Shown here: positions 9,734 through 17,862 of the stretch, one piece after another
Layout: each line of letters starts with the position of its first letter
Position numbering within the stretch: the stretch's first letter is position 1
NCBI RefSeq assembly: GCF_005434915.1
Contig: NZ_SKCG01000003.1
Location: forward strand, 310,001 to 374,000
Source of the DNA: Aurantiacibacter suaedae
Lineage (GTDB): Bacteria; Pseudomonadota; Alphaproteobacteria; Sphingomonadales; Sphingomonadaceae
Reading direction: 5' to 3'
Length of the DNA: 64,000 nt
Position numbers and translations under genes: made by a program
The notes under the pieces: generated by a model
Databases searched by the model: none
What the model saw: the letters and a program-made list of their open reading frames with translations, nothing else
What the model was told of the DNA's origin: nothing

Positions 9734-9764
9734 AACGCCGGGAAACGACTTGCTCCCCGGCGTT
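9734..9764 (-). terminator. Intrinsic terminator of gcrA
   Basis: Read on the minus strand: the stem AACGCCGGG (plus coordinates 9756-9764) pairs with 9734-9742 across a 13-base loop and is followed by TTCAATG. It begins 25 bases after the gcrA stop. The T-tract is short. Confidence 0.65.
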
Positions 9765-9789
9765 CAAAATTTGTGTGGTAGGTGCGAGT

Positions 9790-10485
9790 TTAGCGGACGC
9801 GCGGCCCGCCAAACGGCAGCGGAGGCGGGGGACGGCGTGCGCCGCGCGGCAACTGTGCCTGATAGGCCCGTCCGCAGTGCTCCACGCAATAGGGGAAACC
9901 CGGGTTCACCTTTTCGCCGCAGAAATGGAAGTCGGGCTCTCCAGGATGGCCCATAGGCCAGCGGCACACCCGGTCGCTGAGATCGAGCAGGCTCGTCTTG
10001 TCGGCGATTTCGGGGCTGGGCTTGGCAGGCACGAGGCGACGCGGAGGGGCAGGCGGAATAGGCGCTTGCTGATCGCCGGGCCCCTGCCGCAGAAAGCCAC
10101 CGGGGCCGTAGGACACGATCTTGGGCAAGTCTTCCTGCCGATCGGGCATCGGCTGGCTCTGGCTTGCGTTTGCGGGTGCTGCCGGAGCATCCTGCTCGCG
10201 CGGAGCGGGCTCGCGTGCTGGAGCGGCGGGCGCCGGGGCGGGACGCGGCTTGCTCTTGGGAGCGGCGGCTTCGGCTGCGGGCTTGCTTGCCGGAGCCTTC
10301 TTCTTCGCTTCCTTCTTGTCGTTCGCCTTCACCGGGCTGGGCCGCGCCTTCAGGCCGAGCCGATGCGCCTTGCCGATCACGGCATTGCGCGAGACGTCGC
10401 CCAGTTCCTCGGCGATCTGGCTGGCGGTGGCTCCGCCTTCCCACATCTTGGTCAGTTGCGCGATCCGTTCGTCGGTCCAGCTCAT
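9790..10485 (-). CDS. gcrA: GcrA cell-cycle transcription regulator
   Basis: 231 residues. In Caulobacter GcrA binds sigma70 and activates promoters carrying CcrM-methylated GANTC sites. The N-terminus MSWTDERIAQLTKMWEGG, then SQIAEELGDVSRNAVIGKAHR, is the diagnostic HTH. A long Ala/Pro/Lys linker follows (about 50-150), and then the conserved C-terminal part with CRWPMGHPGEPDFHFCGEK and the Cys-His cluster PYCVEHCGRAYQ. The start at 10485 has GAAGG upstream; longer in-frame starts add non-conserved sequence. Its presence supports an alphaproteobacterial origin. Confidence 0.95.
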   Translation of the reverse strand: MSWTDERIAQLTKMWEGGATASQIAEELGDVSRNAVIGKAHRLGLKARPSPVKANDKKEAKKKAPASKPAAEAAAPKSKPRPAPAPAAPAREPAPREQDAPAAPANASQSQPMPDRQEDLPKIVSYGPGGFLRQGPGDQQAPIPPAPPRRLVPAKPSPEIADKTSLLDLSDRVCRWPMGHPGEPDFHFCGEKVNPGFPYCVEHCGRAYQAQLPRGARRPPPPLPFGGPRVR

Positions 10486-10582
10486 CGAATACCTTCGTTC
10501 ATTGCCATTTGCGGGAAAAGGGTTTGCCGCCCAATCCGCCGGTGATCTTGCCAGCCCGCCTGCTGACGGATAATCGCAGCTC

Positions 10583-11467
10583 ATGCCCCAGACCGAAACC
10601 GCATCCGCGAACAGCAACGCCGCGCTTACCGGCACCATTGCCGAGACGAGATTCCCGCCAAAGGGGGAGCCACAGATCACCGGTTTCAACCGGGTCGGGC
10701 TGTGGAGTCTCTATATTAAGGAGATCAGGCGATTTCTCAAGGTGCAGACGCAAACTGTCTGGGCACCCGCGATCACCACACTGCTGTTCCTCATAATTTT
10801 CACGGTCGCACTGGGGCGCGGGGGGCGCGAAGTGCTCGGCGTCTCGTTCGGAACCTTCGTGGCACCAGGCCTGATCATGATGGGAATGATGCAGAACGCG
10901 TTTGCCAATGCCAGCTTTTCGCTGCTCTCGGGCAAGCTGCAGGGCACGATCATCGATTTGCTGATGCCGCCCCTCTCATGGGGCGAGCTCATGCTCGGCA
11001 TCGTCGCGGCTGCGATGACGCGCGCGGTGATGGTGGGGGCGACGGTGGCCCTCGCCATGTGGCTCTATCCCGGTGTGGAGGTTGGCGCGGCGCACGTTTG
11101 GGCGATTGTGTGGTTCGGCCTTAATGGTGCAGCGCTGCTCTCGATCGTCGGGCTGCTGGCGAGCCTGTGGGCGGAAAAGTTCGACCATAACGCGGCGGTT
11201 ACCAATTTTGTGGTTGCGCCCCTGTCGCTGCTGTCGGGCACATTTTATGTGATCGACAACCTCTCGCCTGCCTTCGAGGCGATCAGCCGGGTGAACCCGT
11301 TTTTCTACCTGATCTCGGGCTTTCGCTATGGCTTCCTTGGCGAAAGCGACATTGGCAACACTGACCATGCTGTAATGGGCGCGGCGCTGGGCGTCTTTGC
11401 GCTCAACATCGTGCTCGGCTTCCTCACCTACCGGGTGCTGGCCAGCGGGTGGAAGATCAAGAGCTGA
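10583..11467 (+). CDS. ABC-2 type transporter permease
   Basis: 294 residues. About 60 cytosolic residues precede six hydrophobic segments. The region VNPFFYLISGFRYGFLGESD near the end is typical of ABC-2 permeases of the YadH/NodJ type, which export drugs, polysaccharides or other lipophilic material. No ATP-binding partner lies next to it: gcrA is divergent upstream and hspQ convergent downstream. The ATPase must therefore be encoded elsewhere. The start ATG has no clear ribosome site. Confidence 0.85.
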   Translation: MPQTETASANSNAALTGTIAETRFPPKGEPQITGFNRVGLWSLYIKEIRRFLKVQTQTVWAPAITTLLFLIIFTVALGRGGREVLGVSFGTFVAPGLIMMGMMQNAFANASFSLLSGKLQGTIIDLLMPPLSWGELMLGIVAAAMTRAVMVGATVALAMWLYPGVEVGAAHVWAIVWFGLNGAALLSIVGLLASLWAEKFDHNAAVTNFVVAPLSLLSGTFYVIDNLSPAFEAISRVNPFFYLISGFRYGFLGESDIGNTDHAVMGAALGVFALNIVLGFLTYRVLASGWKIKS

Positions 11468-11500
11468 GGGCGCGGCAGCCTTGCTGCCTGCCGAGGATAA

Positions 11501-11881
11501 TCAGTGGGTAAGGCTGGCGCGCAGACGATAGCGCCCGGCAGCGAACTGTTCGAACAGCTGGTCAACGCCCGGATGGTCGACCGGGCCGCCATCGGTGTCA
11601 ATCAGCAGGTTCTGCTGGCTGACATAGGCTACGTAGCTGCTATCTTCGCTATCGGCGAGAAGGTGATAGTAGGGCTGGTCGCGGCTCGGGCGCAGATCGA
11701 GCGGGATCTGCTCGTACCATTCGTCAGAATTGGCGAACACCGGATCGATATCGAAGATGACCCCGCGAAAATCATGGCTCTTGTGTCTCACGACATCACC
11801 AATGGCGAAGCGTGCGCGAGCATGACGAGGGGCCTGGATGCGCTTTCCGGCTTGAGCCGAATAGAACTCTGTGTGTTCCAT
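11501..11881 (-). CDS. hspQ: Heat shock protein HspQ (hemimethylated-DNA-binding fold)
   Basis: 126 residues, the usual length. The YccV/HspQ core is clear: ARFAIGDVVRHKSHDFRGVI, then WYEQIPLDLRPSRDQPYYHL and SSYVAYVSQQNLL. In enterobacteria HspQ is a heat-inducible factor that modulates Lon protease and promotes degradation of denatured DnaA. It ends 33 bases from the permease stop (convergent). A short inverted repeat (GGCAG/CTGCC) lies between them but has no T-tract. Confidence 0.92.
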   Translation of the reverse strand: MEHTEFYSAQAGKRIQAPRHARARFAIGDVVRHKSHDFRGVIFDIDPVFANSDEWYEQIPLDLRPSRDQPYYHLLADSEDSSYVAYVSQQNLLIDTDGGPVDHPGVDQLFEQFAAGRYRLRASLTH

Positions 11882-12040
11882 ATGTCAGGAATATAGGCGG
11901 TTTGCGCCTGCGAACAAGCCGTGGAAAGCGATAATCACCGGTGGTTGTGTTCGATGGGTCTTGGCAAGGCGCATTTCATGGGCTAACGGGCGCGCTTCCT
12001 ACAGCGACCGGGGCCGTGAAGGCCTCTCACCTGACCGTGC

Positions 12041-12130
<90 letters not shown>

Positions 12131-12469
12131 GTTACCTTCCTAAAGACTTGAAAAGTGTTAGAAATTTGGCGGCATTTTAGGTCGGCCCATGCTTCAGCCC
12201 ATTCGAAGGCGGTCCTTTGCGGGTTCACAAATCCCGTTTTAATTTTGCTTGGGATTATCGTTGCTTGCCTCACGAAACCGCCGAGCCATCTCAAACAGGC
12301 TTTCAAAATGGCGCTTGAACCGCCCGTTTTCCCGATAGAATTGCTCGGCCCGGTCGCACGCTCACATGATTGTCGGCTGACGGCGCCGCAACTTCTGCGC
12401 TATCTGACAATACGGTGCTGTCAGAGCAAATGCACCTGCTGGTGACGTTTGACGGGGCAGAGCGGTAAG
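12131..12469. other. Disrupted region between tRNA-Ser and the first IS6 remnant
   Basis: 339 bases without an intact gene. Apart from the 40-codon fragment described separately I see nothing recognisable. The position, between a tRNA 3' end and a decayed insertion sequence, suggests an old recombination scar. Confidence 0.5.
12239..12361 (-). pseudogene. Possible 3' fragment of an unknown protein gene
   Basis: A minus-strand frame encodes 40 residues with coding-like composition, including RAEQFYRENGRFKRHFESLF and the ending FREASNDNPKQN, before a TAA. An in-frame TGA stands immediately upstream, so no complete gene exists. The charged helical character and the ND-N-rich end resemble C-termini of small alphaproteobacterial proteins. 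I do not recognise the family. It may be the remains of a gene cut when mobile DNA entered. Confidence 0.35.
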
Positions 12470-13056
12470 GTGCCGCGCAAAAAGCAACCTGCCAGCCCGC
12501 TCCGGTATTTCAATTCATCGCCAGAGGTGATCCGATTGGTGGTGATGATGTACGTCCGCTTTCCATTGAGCCTAAGGAACGTCGAAGGACCTTCTGGCGA
12601 AGCGCGGGATCGACATCTGTCACGAGACCGTGCGGTATTTGTGGAACAGGTTCGGCCCGCTGTTCGCTGCCGACGTCAGAAGGTAGCGGGTGAGCCGGAT
12701 GAGAGGCTTCCGCCAGTGGAAGTGGCAACTCGACTAAGTCTACGTGAAGATCAATGGCGAGATGCATTACCTCTGCCACGCGGTCGACCAGGAGGGTGAG
12801 ATTCTTGAGAGCTATGTCACGAAGATACGGCATAATAAAGGCCGCCTTGGATGAGCTTGGCGACCAAGAGAAGCAGGGGGTGGGTCGCTGGGCCAACAAT
12901 CGGGTTGAAAACAGCCACCGCTCGTCTCGAAGACGAGAACGCGCGACGCTGCGGTTCTGGCAGATGAAGAGCTTGCAGAAATTCGGCTCTGTCCATGCTA
13001 ACGTCCACAACCACTTCAATCTCTACCGCCACCTTACCGATCGCCAGACCTGCTAA
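12470..13056 (+). pseudogene. Degenerate IS6-family transposase, copy 1
   Basis: The start region encodes RYFNSSPEVIRLVVMMYVRF and LSLRNVE, the classic IS6/IS26-type N-terminus. The frame then shifts (about 12585) to RGIDICHETVRYLWNRFGPL. In-frame stops follow where RR*RVS and QLD*VYV are read. Next come KINGEMHY and AVDQEGEILESYVTK. The middle of the catalytic domain is deleted at about 12830, and the C-terminal part (VGRWANNRVENSHRSSRRRE to NHFNLYRHLTDRQTC) resumes in another frame. It is non-functional. Terminal inverted repeats could not be fixed by eye. Confidence 0.88.
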
Positions 13057-13275
13057 GCAAAACACTCGGCCGCCCTGGCCGAGTAGCAGAACCACAGCAC
13101 GCGGGGAGCGCGACAGTTCCGCCACCTGGAGACAAGTTGTGATTAGACTGAAGAATCGCCAAAAATCACGCTGATTTATATCTATTTTTCGACATTCCTG
13201 CCTATTGACGCTTCCCGCGTTTTTGCAGCGGCAGAAACCGAGATAACCTTTGAGTAAATTCCGATGGCCCGGAAG

Positions 13276-14046
13276 CTACGAGGCAATTGTTAGAGAGACC
13301 TCGCCAAGGCCCTCGAAAATGGCAGTGACAGGTTGGCCGGGCGCAACCTCGTGCACGCCCGTGATTGCGCCGCTTGATATCCACCATCCCGGCTGCACAG
13401 CGATGCCGCGCTCGGCAAGGTTGGCCAGCAGAAACCGAACCGCGCCAAATGGGCCGTCGAGCATCGTGGCCGTGCTCGCGGTGCCGACAGTGACTCCTTC
13501 AATCTGCGTTTGGACTTGGATCTCGTCCAGGCGGTTCCACTCCGCCGGATCAACTGGCTTCCCCAGAACAATGGCCGCATTGTTGCCGTGGTCGGAAATC
13601 GTCACGCAGGGGCCATCGGCATTGATGCCGGCATAGGGCGATGAGGCCAGTTCGATGCCAATGCGGATCTGGCTAACCCATTTCATGGCCTCGGCATTGG
13701 TTTTCGGCAAGGAACCGACCTGCGGATTCAGTTGCAGCATGAACTCCGCTTCGGCTGCGGCAAACCCGCCATGGAAGATCGGCAAACAGGGAATGGTGCC
13801 ATCGGACCGATGGACAGTGTCAGCGAAGACCGGACCGGCCAGCCTGTTCGCGCCAAGCCGGTCGCTGTCGGGCGGATTGATCTTTCCAACTTTCCAGCCG
13901 CCTATTTCTCGGTCCCAGATTGCCAGGGCTTCGTCCTGAATAGCATAGGCGGTTTTCAGGTCAGCAGGCCGCGATCCGGGGTACTGCTGGATTGACCGCC
14001 CCGTACGCCGAGCATCGACAAATGTTGCAGCAATCAACTGAATCAT
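13276..14046 (-). CDS. 2-keto-4-pentenoate hydratase family protein (MhpD/HpaH-like)
   Basis: 256 residues of the fumarylacetoacetase-like fold, hydratase branch. Recognisable parts are AYAIQDEALAIWDREIGGWKVGK, then AEAEFMLQL (metal-ligand region), and the end PGQPVTAIFEGLGEVSLTIAS. Relatives hydrate 2-oxopent-4-enoates in meta-cleavage pathways. Here the gene is divergent from the LacI regulator and shares an operator region with it, so a role on a 2-keto-deoxy sugar acid in the uronate pathway is an alternative. The ATG at 14046 is chosen because homology begins there. Confidence 0.78.
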   Translation of the reverse strand: MIQLIAATFVDARRTGRSIQQYPGSRPADLKTAYAIQDEALAIWDREIGGWKVGKINPPDSDRLGANRLAGPVFADTVHRSDGTIPCLPIFHGGFAAAEAEFMLQLNPQVGSLPKTNAEAMKWVSQIRIGIELASSPYAGINADGPCVTISDHGNNAAIVLGKPVDPAEWNRLDEIQVQTQIEGVTVGTASTATMLDGPFGAVRFLLANLAERGIAVQPGWWISSGAITGVHEVAPGQPVTAIFEGLGEVSLTIAS

Positions 14047-14097
14047 AAGCTGTCCTGATGATATCGCATGGCCCTTCGGCGCTGCTTTGACAAAAGA

Positions 14098-14111
14098 GGT
14101 AACCGGTGTCA
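14098..14111. promoter_or_regulatory. LacI-type operator 1
   Basis: GGTAACCGGTGTCA; its reverse complement is TGACACCGGTTACC. The central CCGG palindrome is typical of LacI-family sites. It lies between the hydratase gene and the LacI gene, 52 bases from the former's start. Four near-identical sites occur in the same island, and this one suggests autoregulation. Confidence 0.75.
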
Positions 14112-14236
14112 AAGATAAAGTATACTGCTCGACATGGCGCAAGCTGTGAGCAATTCGCTTTCGGATGAGGTCTTGTGCTTGCAATTCGCCTTGCCTTGGC
14201 TGACGCAGCTTGTGCGTATGGATAAGGCGGGGAAGT

Positions 14237-15253
14237 GTGAGTAAGACTCCGACGATCAACGACGTCGCGCGGACTGCCGGTGTCTCTAAGAAGACCGTGA
14301 GCCGGGTGATTAACCGGTCGCCTTTGCTTAAGGAGGGGACGCGCGAGAAGGTCGAAGCGGTGATAGCCGAGCTTGGCTACGTGCCTAACCCGCAAGCGCG
14401 GGCGCTTGCCTTGCGGCGCAACTTTCTCGTTGGTTTGTTGTACGACAATCCCAACGCGCAAACCGTGCTGAACTTTCAGGAAGGCGTTCTCGATGCCATC
14501 CGCGATACCGAGTTTGCGCTGGTGGTTCGGCCAGTCGATCGGCATTCTCCCACCGTTCTCGACGACATTCGTGATTTCCTTGAAAAGCAGCGCTTATTCG
14601 GGGTCATGATCCTGCCTCCGATTTCGGAGCGTGACGAGATCGCCGAGATCTGCCGCGAGCTGAAGTGTGAGTATGTTCGCATGGGCTCAGCCGAATTGGA
14701 CAGTCCGGACCACATGGTCGAATCGAACGACAAGGAAGCTGTCTTGCGAGCGATTGATCACTTGGTTTTACAAGGACACCGACGGATTGGGTTCATTACC
14801 GGACCAGATGGCTTCCGCTCCGCGCGGGAACGCTATGAAGGCTTCCTCGATGCCATGGCGAACAATGGCCTTGATTGTAACGGCGAGCTGATTGCCAAGG
14901 GTGAATACACGTTCGAGTCAGGCAAGCGGGCGGCTGCCGAACTGTTGCGGGCAAAGGTGCGCCCGACGGCAATATTCGCCAGCAATGACGAGATGGCAGC
15001 GGGTGCCTTGCATGTGGCAGAGGAACTCGACCTGCATGTGCCGCGCGATCTTTCGCTGTTCGGTTTCGACGATTCGCCCACCGCGGCGCATGTCTGGCCA
15101 CCGCTGACAACGGTGCGTTGGCCAATCAGGGCGATGGCGAAGGCAGCGGCGCTCAAGCTGATCAACCCTCCCGGCATGGAACCGCAGCCGCACCGGTTTC
15201 TCTCGGATCTGGTGCTGCGTTCTTCCGTGGCGCCGCCCCGCGATGAAAAGTGA
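14237..15253 (+). CDS. LacI-family regulator of the uronate/pectin locus
   Basis: 338 residues from a GTG start with GGGGA five bases upstream; a TTG at 14210 would add 9 residues. The HTH near the N-terminus reads PTINDVARTAGVSKKTVSRV and the hinge follows (PNPQARALALRRN). The periplasmic-binding-protein-like effector domain is complete (RIGFITGPDGFRSARERYEG, IFASNDEMAAGAL, LSLFGFDDSPTA). As the only regulator in the island and with five CCGG-centred operators nearby, it probably represses the locus in response to a uronate intermediate such as KDG (inference). It is functionally comparable to KdgR but of the LacI family. Confidence 0.9.
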   Translation: MSKTPTINDVARTAGVSKKTVSRVINRSPLLKEGTREKVEAVIAELGYVPNPQARALALRRNFLVGLLYDNPNAQTVLNFQEGVLDAIRDTEFALVVRPVDRHSPTVLDDIRDFLEKQRLFGVMILPPISERDEIAEICRELKCEYVRMGSAELDSPDHMVESNDKEAVLRAIDHLVLQGHRRIGFITGPDGFRSARERYEGFLDAMANNGLDCNGELIAKGEYTFESGKRAAAELLRAKVRPTAIFASNDEMAAGALHVAEELDLHVPRDLSLFGFDDSPTAAHVWPPLTTVRWPIRAMAKAAALKLINPPGMEPQPHRFLSDLVLRSSVAPPRDEK

Positions 15254-15298
15254 AGTGCAAGGTTGAATGTGCGCCCCAAAACGGTCTATTACCCTTTA

Positions 15299-15312
15299 TG
15301 ACACCGGTTTCC
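15299..15312. promoter_or_regulatory. LacI-type operator 2
   Basis: TGACACCGGTTTCC, 62 bases upstream of the DhuI-like gene. It shares 13 of 14 bases with the site before the pectate lyase. It would control the isomerase-dehydrogenase-kinase-esterase operon. Confidence 0.75.
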
Positions 15313-15373
15313 CAAATGCCACGGTATGACGGCAGGCAAACCGGCCGCCGTGACCAGACAGGAGAGTGACATC

Positions 15374-16006
15374 ATGAAAATTGCCCTGATCATAGAGAAC
15401 AGCCAGGCTACAAAAAGCACCATCATCCACGACGCGCTGACTTCGGTCGCCGAACCGCTGGGGCATCAGGTCTTTCATTATGGTATGTATTCGGCGGAGG
15501 ACGATGCCTCGCTTACCTATGTGATGAACGGGCTCATGGCTGGCATCCTGCTTAATTCAGGCGCAGCCGATTTCGTGGTGACCGGGTGCGGCACCGGTAT
15601 GGGCTCGATGCTTGCCTGCAATAGCATGCCGGGCGTATTCTGCGGCTTGGTGATCGATCCGACCGACGCCTTCCTGTTCAGCCAGATCAACGCTGGCAAC
15701 GCCATGTCCATGCCCTATGCCAAGGGCTTTGGATGGGCGGCCGAACTCAACCTGCAGGATTGCTATCGCAAGCTGTTCGAGACTGAGCCTGGCCTTGGCT
15801 ATCCCAAAGAGCGCGCCGCTGTCATGAAGACCAATCGCGGCATTTTGGCAGACCTGAAGGCCGCCAGTTGCCGCGATATGATCGAGGTCCTGAAGGGTGT
15901 GGACCAGGACGTGCTCAGGGCGACGATCGCCGGCGAGCGTTTCGCAGAGCATTTTTACGCCAACTCGCAGGACGAAGAAATCAGCGCCTATCTGCGCAGT
16001 CTCTAG
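15374..16006 (+). CDS. RpiB/LacAB-family isomerase, probable DhuI (unsaturated-uronate ketol-isomerase)
   Basis: 210 residues, start supported by GGAGAG at 15361. The RpiB/LacA/LacB signature is clear: MKIALIIENSQATKS, then GAADFVVTGCGTGMGSMLAC and DAFLFSQINAGNAMSMPYAK. DhuI, described in streptococci and other bacteria, is an RpiB-like enzyme that isomerises 4-deoxy-5-hexosulose uronate, replacing KduI. The next genes encode a KduD/DhuD-like dehydrogenase and a KDG kinase, exactly the following steps, which makes this assignment more likely than a pentose-phosphate isomerase. Confidence 0.78.
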   Translation: MKIALIIENSQATKSTIIHDALTSVAEPLGHQVFHYGMYSAEDDASLTYVMNGLMAGILLNSGAADFVVTGCGTGMGSMLACNSMPGVFCGLVIDPTDAFLFSQINAGNAMSMPYAKGFGWAAELNLQDCYRKLFETEPGLGYPKERAAVMKTNRGILADLKAASCRDMIEVLKGVDQDVLRATIAGERFAEHFYANSQDEEISAYLRSL

Positions 16007-16066
16007 CCCGACGGCTTGCCTCGGCTGCAAGCGGGGCTCAATCTTTCTCCTATCTGCGAGGACATG

Positions 16067-16840
16067 ATGACGACTGGACCTTTCGATCTTTCTGGCAAGG
16101 TGGCCCTTGTGACCGGCGCAAATACCGGCATCGGGCAAGGCATTGCCGTCGCACTGGCAAAGGCTGGCGCGGATGTGGCGCTGGTTGCACGCCGAGATCC
16201 GGCCGAAACCCGCGAACTGGTCGAGGCTGCGGGCGTTCGCGCGCACGTCATCATGGCCGACCTCTCGTCGATCGAGCCGTGTCAGCGGATCGTGGATGAC
16301 GCGGTGGCTGCGCTTGGCCGGATCGATGTGTTGGTCAACAATGCTGGGGTCATCCGCCGTGCCGACGCGCTCGACTTCTCGGAAGAGGATTGGGATGTGG
16401 TGATGGAGGTAAACCTCAAGGTCCTGTTCTTCCTCAGCCAGGCGGTCGCCCGTCATATGACCGGCTGGGCCAGCCAGACTGGAGAACGAGGCAAGATCAT
16501 CAACATCGCGTCGATGCTGACTTTCCAGGGCGGAATCCGTGTTCCCAGCTACACCGCCAGCAAAAGCGGAGTGGGCGGCCTGACCAAGCTGATGGCTAAC
16601 GAATGGGCACCCAAGGGCATCAACACCAACGCCATTGCGCCCGGTTACATTGCTACAAACAATACCGCTGCCCTGCAGGCTGACCAAACGCGCAACCGGC
16701 AAATCCTCGAACGCATTCCCGAGGGGCGCTGGGGCGATCCGTCGGACATCGGCGGCGCGGCGGTGTTTCTCGCCAGCCATGCTGCCGATTACGTGCAAGG
16801 CCATGTGCTTGCCGTTGACGGCGGTTGGCTGGCGCGGTGA
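16067..16840 (+). CDS. kduD: SDR dehydrogenase, 2-dehydro-3-deoxy-D-gluconate 5-dehydrogenase (KduD/DhuD-like)
   Basis: 257 residues, classical short-chain dehydrogenase: TGANTGIG cofactor loop, NNAG, catalytic Ser in INIASMLTFQGG and YTASK. The motifs GGIRVPSYTASKSGV and NAIAPGYIATNNTAAL are typical of KduD, which interconverts 2,5-diketo-3-deoxygluconate and KDG. GAGG at 16058-16061 gives better spacing for the ATG at 16067 than for 16064. It lies 60 bases after the isomerase and its stop overlaps the kinase start. Confidence 0.85.
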   Translation: MTTGPFDLSGKVALVTGANTGIGQGIAVALAKAGADVALVARRDPAETRELVEAAGVRAHVIMADLSSIEPCQRIVDDAVAALGRIDVLVNNAGVIRRADALDFSEEDWDVVMEVNLKVLFFLSQAVARHMTGWASQTGERGKIINIASMLTFQGGIRVPSYTASKSGVGGLTKLMANEWAPKGINTNAIAPGYIATNNTAALQADQTRNRQILERIPEGRWGDPSDIGGAAVFLASHAADYVQGHVLAVDGGWLAR

Positions 16841-17862
16841 ACAGTCCTCCGAAAGTGGGGCGGGTAGTCTGCTTCGGCGAAATCCTGCTGCGTCTTTCGC
16901 CGAAGCCGGGAACGCCGCTGGCGTCGGCCAATTGGCTGGATCTGGCAGCAGGCGGTGCCGAGGCGAACGTGGCGGTGGCCCTGGCGAGCCTTGACCAGCC
17001 GACACGAATGTTGACCGCGCTGCCCGATAACCCGTTGGGGCGCCGAGCGATCATGCAACTGCGCGCCGCCGGTGTGGATGATCGCTTCATCGTCAAGCGC
17101 GATGGCAGGCTTGGCCTGTACTTCTTTGAGCCGCCCAGTGGTCCGATTGGCGGGCGTGTGACATATGATCGCGCGGGCAGCACCTTTGCCAATGCTCTGC
17201 CTACTGACTTCGATTTCGCTGAAGCGCTGCACGGTGCATCGCTGTTGCATCTCTCCGGGATCACGCCAGCGCTTGGCCCTGCCGGGGTGACGCTGGCGCA
17301 AGCAGCTATCGGTGCCGCCGCCGAAGCGGGGGTGCCGATCTGCTTTGACGGAAACTACCGCGCCAATCTGTGGGAGGCCTGGGACTGCGATCCGCGCACC
17401 ATCCTGACCGGGCTCGTGGCAGAGGCGAGGATACTGATCGGCAACCATTGCGATATCTCGCTGTTGCTTGGCAGGACCTTCTCGGGAGACGGCCCGGACC
17501 GTCGCCGGGAAGCGGCCGAGGCGGCCTTTGACGCTTTCCCGAAGCTTGAAGTGATTGCCTCCACCGCGCGGACGGTGGACAGCGCGACCGCCCATCGGCT
17601 CGCAGGGCGTGTCGATCTGCGCCGGTCGCACTGGCAGACGGGCGAAGTGACGATCGCGCCTATCGTCGATCGCATTGGTACCGGCGATGCCTATGCGGCA
17701 GGCGTGCTTCTGCAATGGCTGCAAGGCGGCTCGGCGCAGGACATGGCCAAGACCGGCCTCGCGCTGGCGGCGATGAAGCACGGGGTCCCCGGTGACATGA
17801 TTGCGATCACCCGCGACGAACTGGAGAATTTCGATCCGGCCGGGGCCGATGTCCGCCGCTAA
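16837..17862 (+). CDS. kdgK: 2-keto-3-deoxygluconate kinase (PfkB family)
   Basis: 341 residues. It phosphorylates KDG to KDPG. The PfkB fold is seen in CFGEILLRLSP, GGAEANVAVALASL and the C-terminal signature DRIGTGDAYAAGVLL, where the catalytic Asp is in GTGD (GAGD in most relatives). The GTG start overlaps the dehydrogenase stop (GTGA), so translation is coupled. No KDPG aldolase is in the window, so the last step must be encoded elsewhere. Confidence 0.88.
   Translation: MNSPPKVGRVVCFGEILLRLSPKPGTPLASANWLDLAAGGAEANVAVALASLDQPTRMLTALPDNPLGRRAIMQLRAAGVDDRFIVKRDGRLGLYFFEPPSGPIGGRVTYDRAGSTFANALPTDFDFAEALHGASLLHLSGITPALGPAGVTLAQAAIGAAAEAGVPICFDGNYRANLWEAWDCDPRTILTGLVAEARILIGNHCDISLLLGRTFSGDGPDRRREAAEAAFDAFPKLEVIASTARTVDSATAHRLAGRVDLRRSHWQTGEVTIAPIVDRIGTGDAYAAGVLLQWLQGGSAQDMAKTGLALAAMKHGVPGDMIAITRDELENFDPAGADVRR

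Larger units (their letters stand above)
9482..9789. other. 308-base intergenic region between luxR and gcrA
   Basis: It contains a 20-bp inverted repeat near the luxR stop and the gcrA terminator. I see no convincing gene in the rest. Confidence 0.6.

Noticed and set aside
15557-17005. 482-codon open frame on the minus strand
   Set aside because: Shadow of the isomerase, SDR and kinase genes, which have clear motifs.
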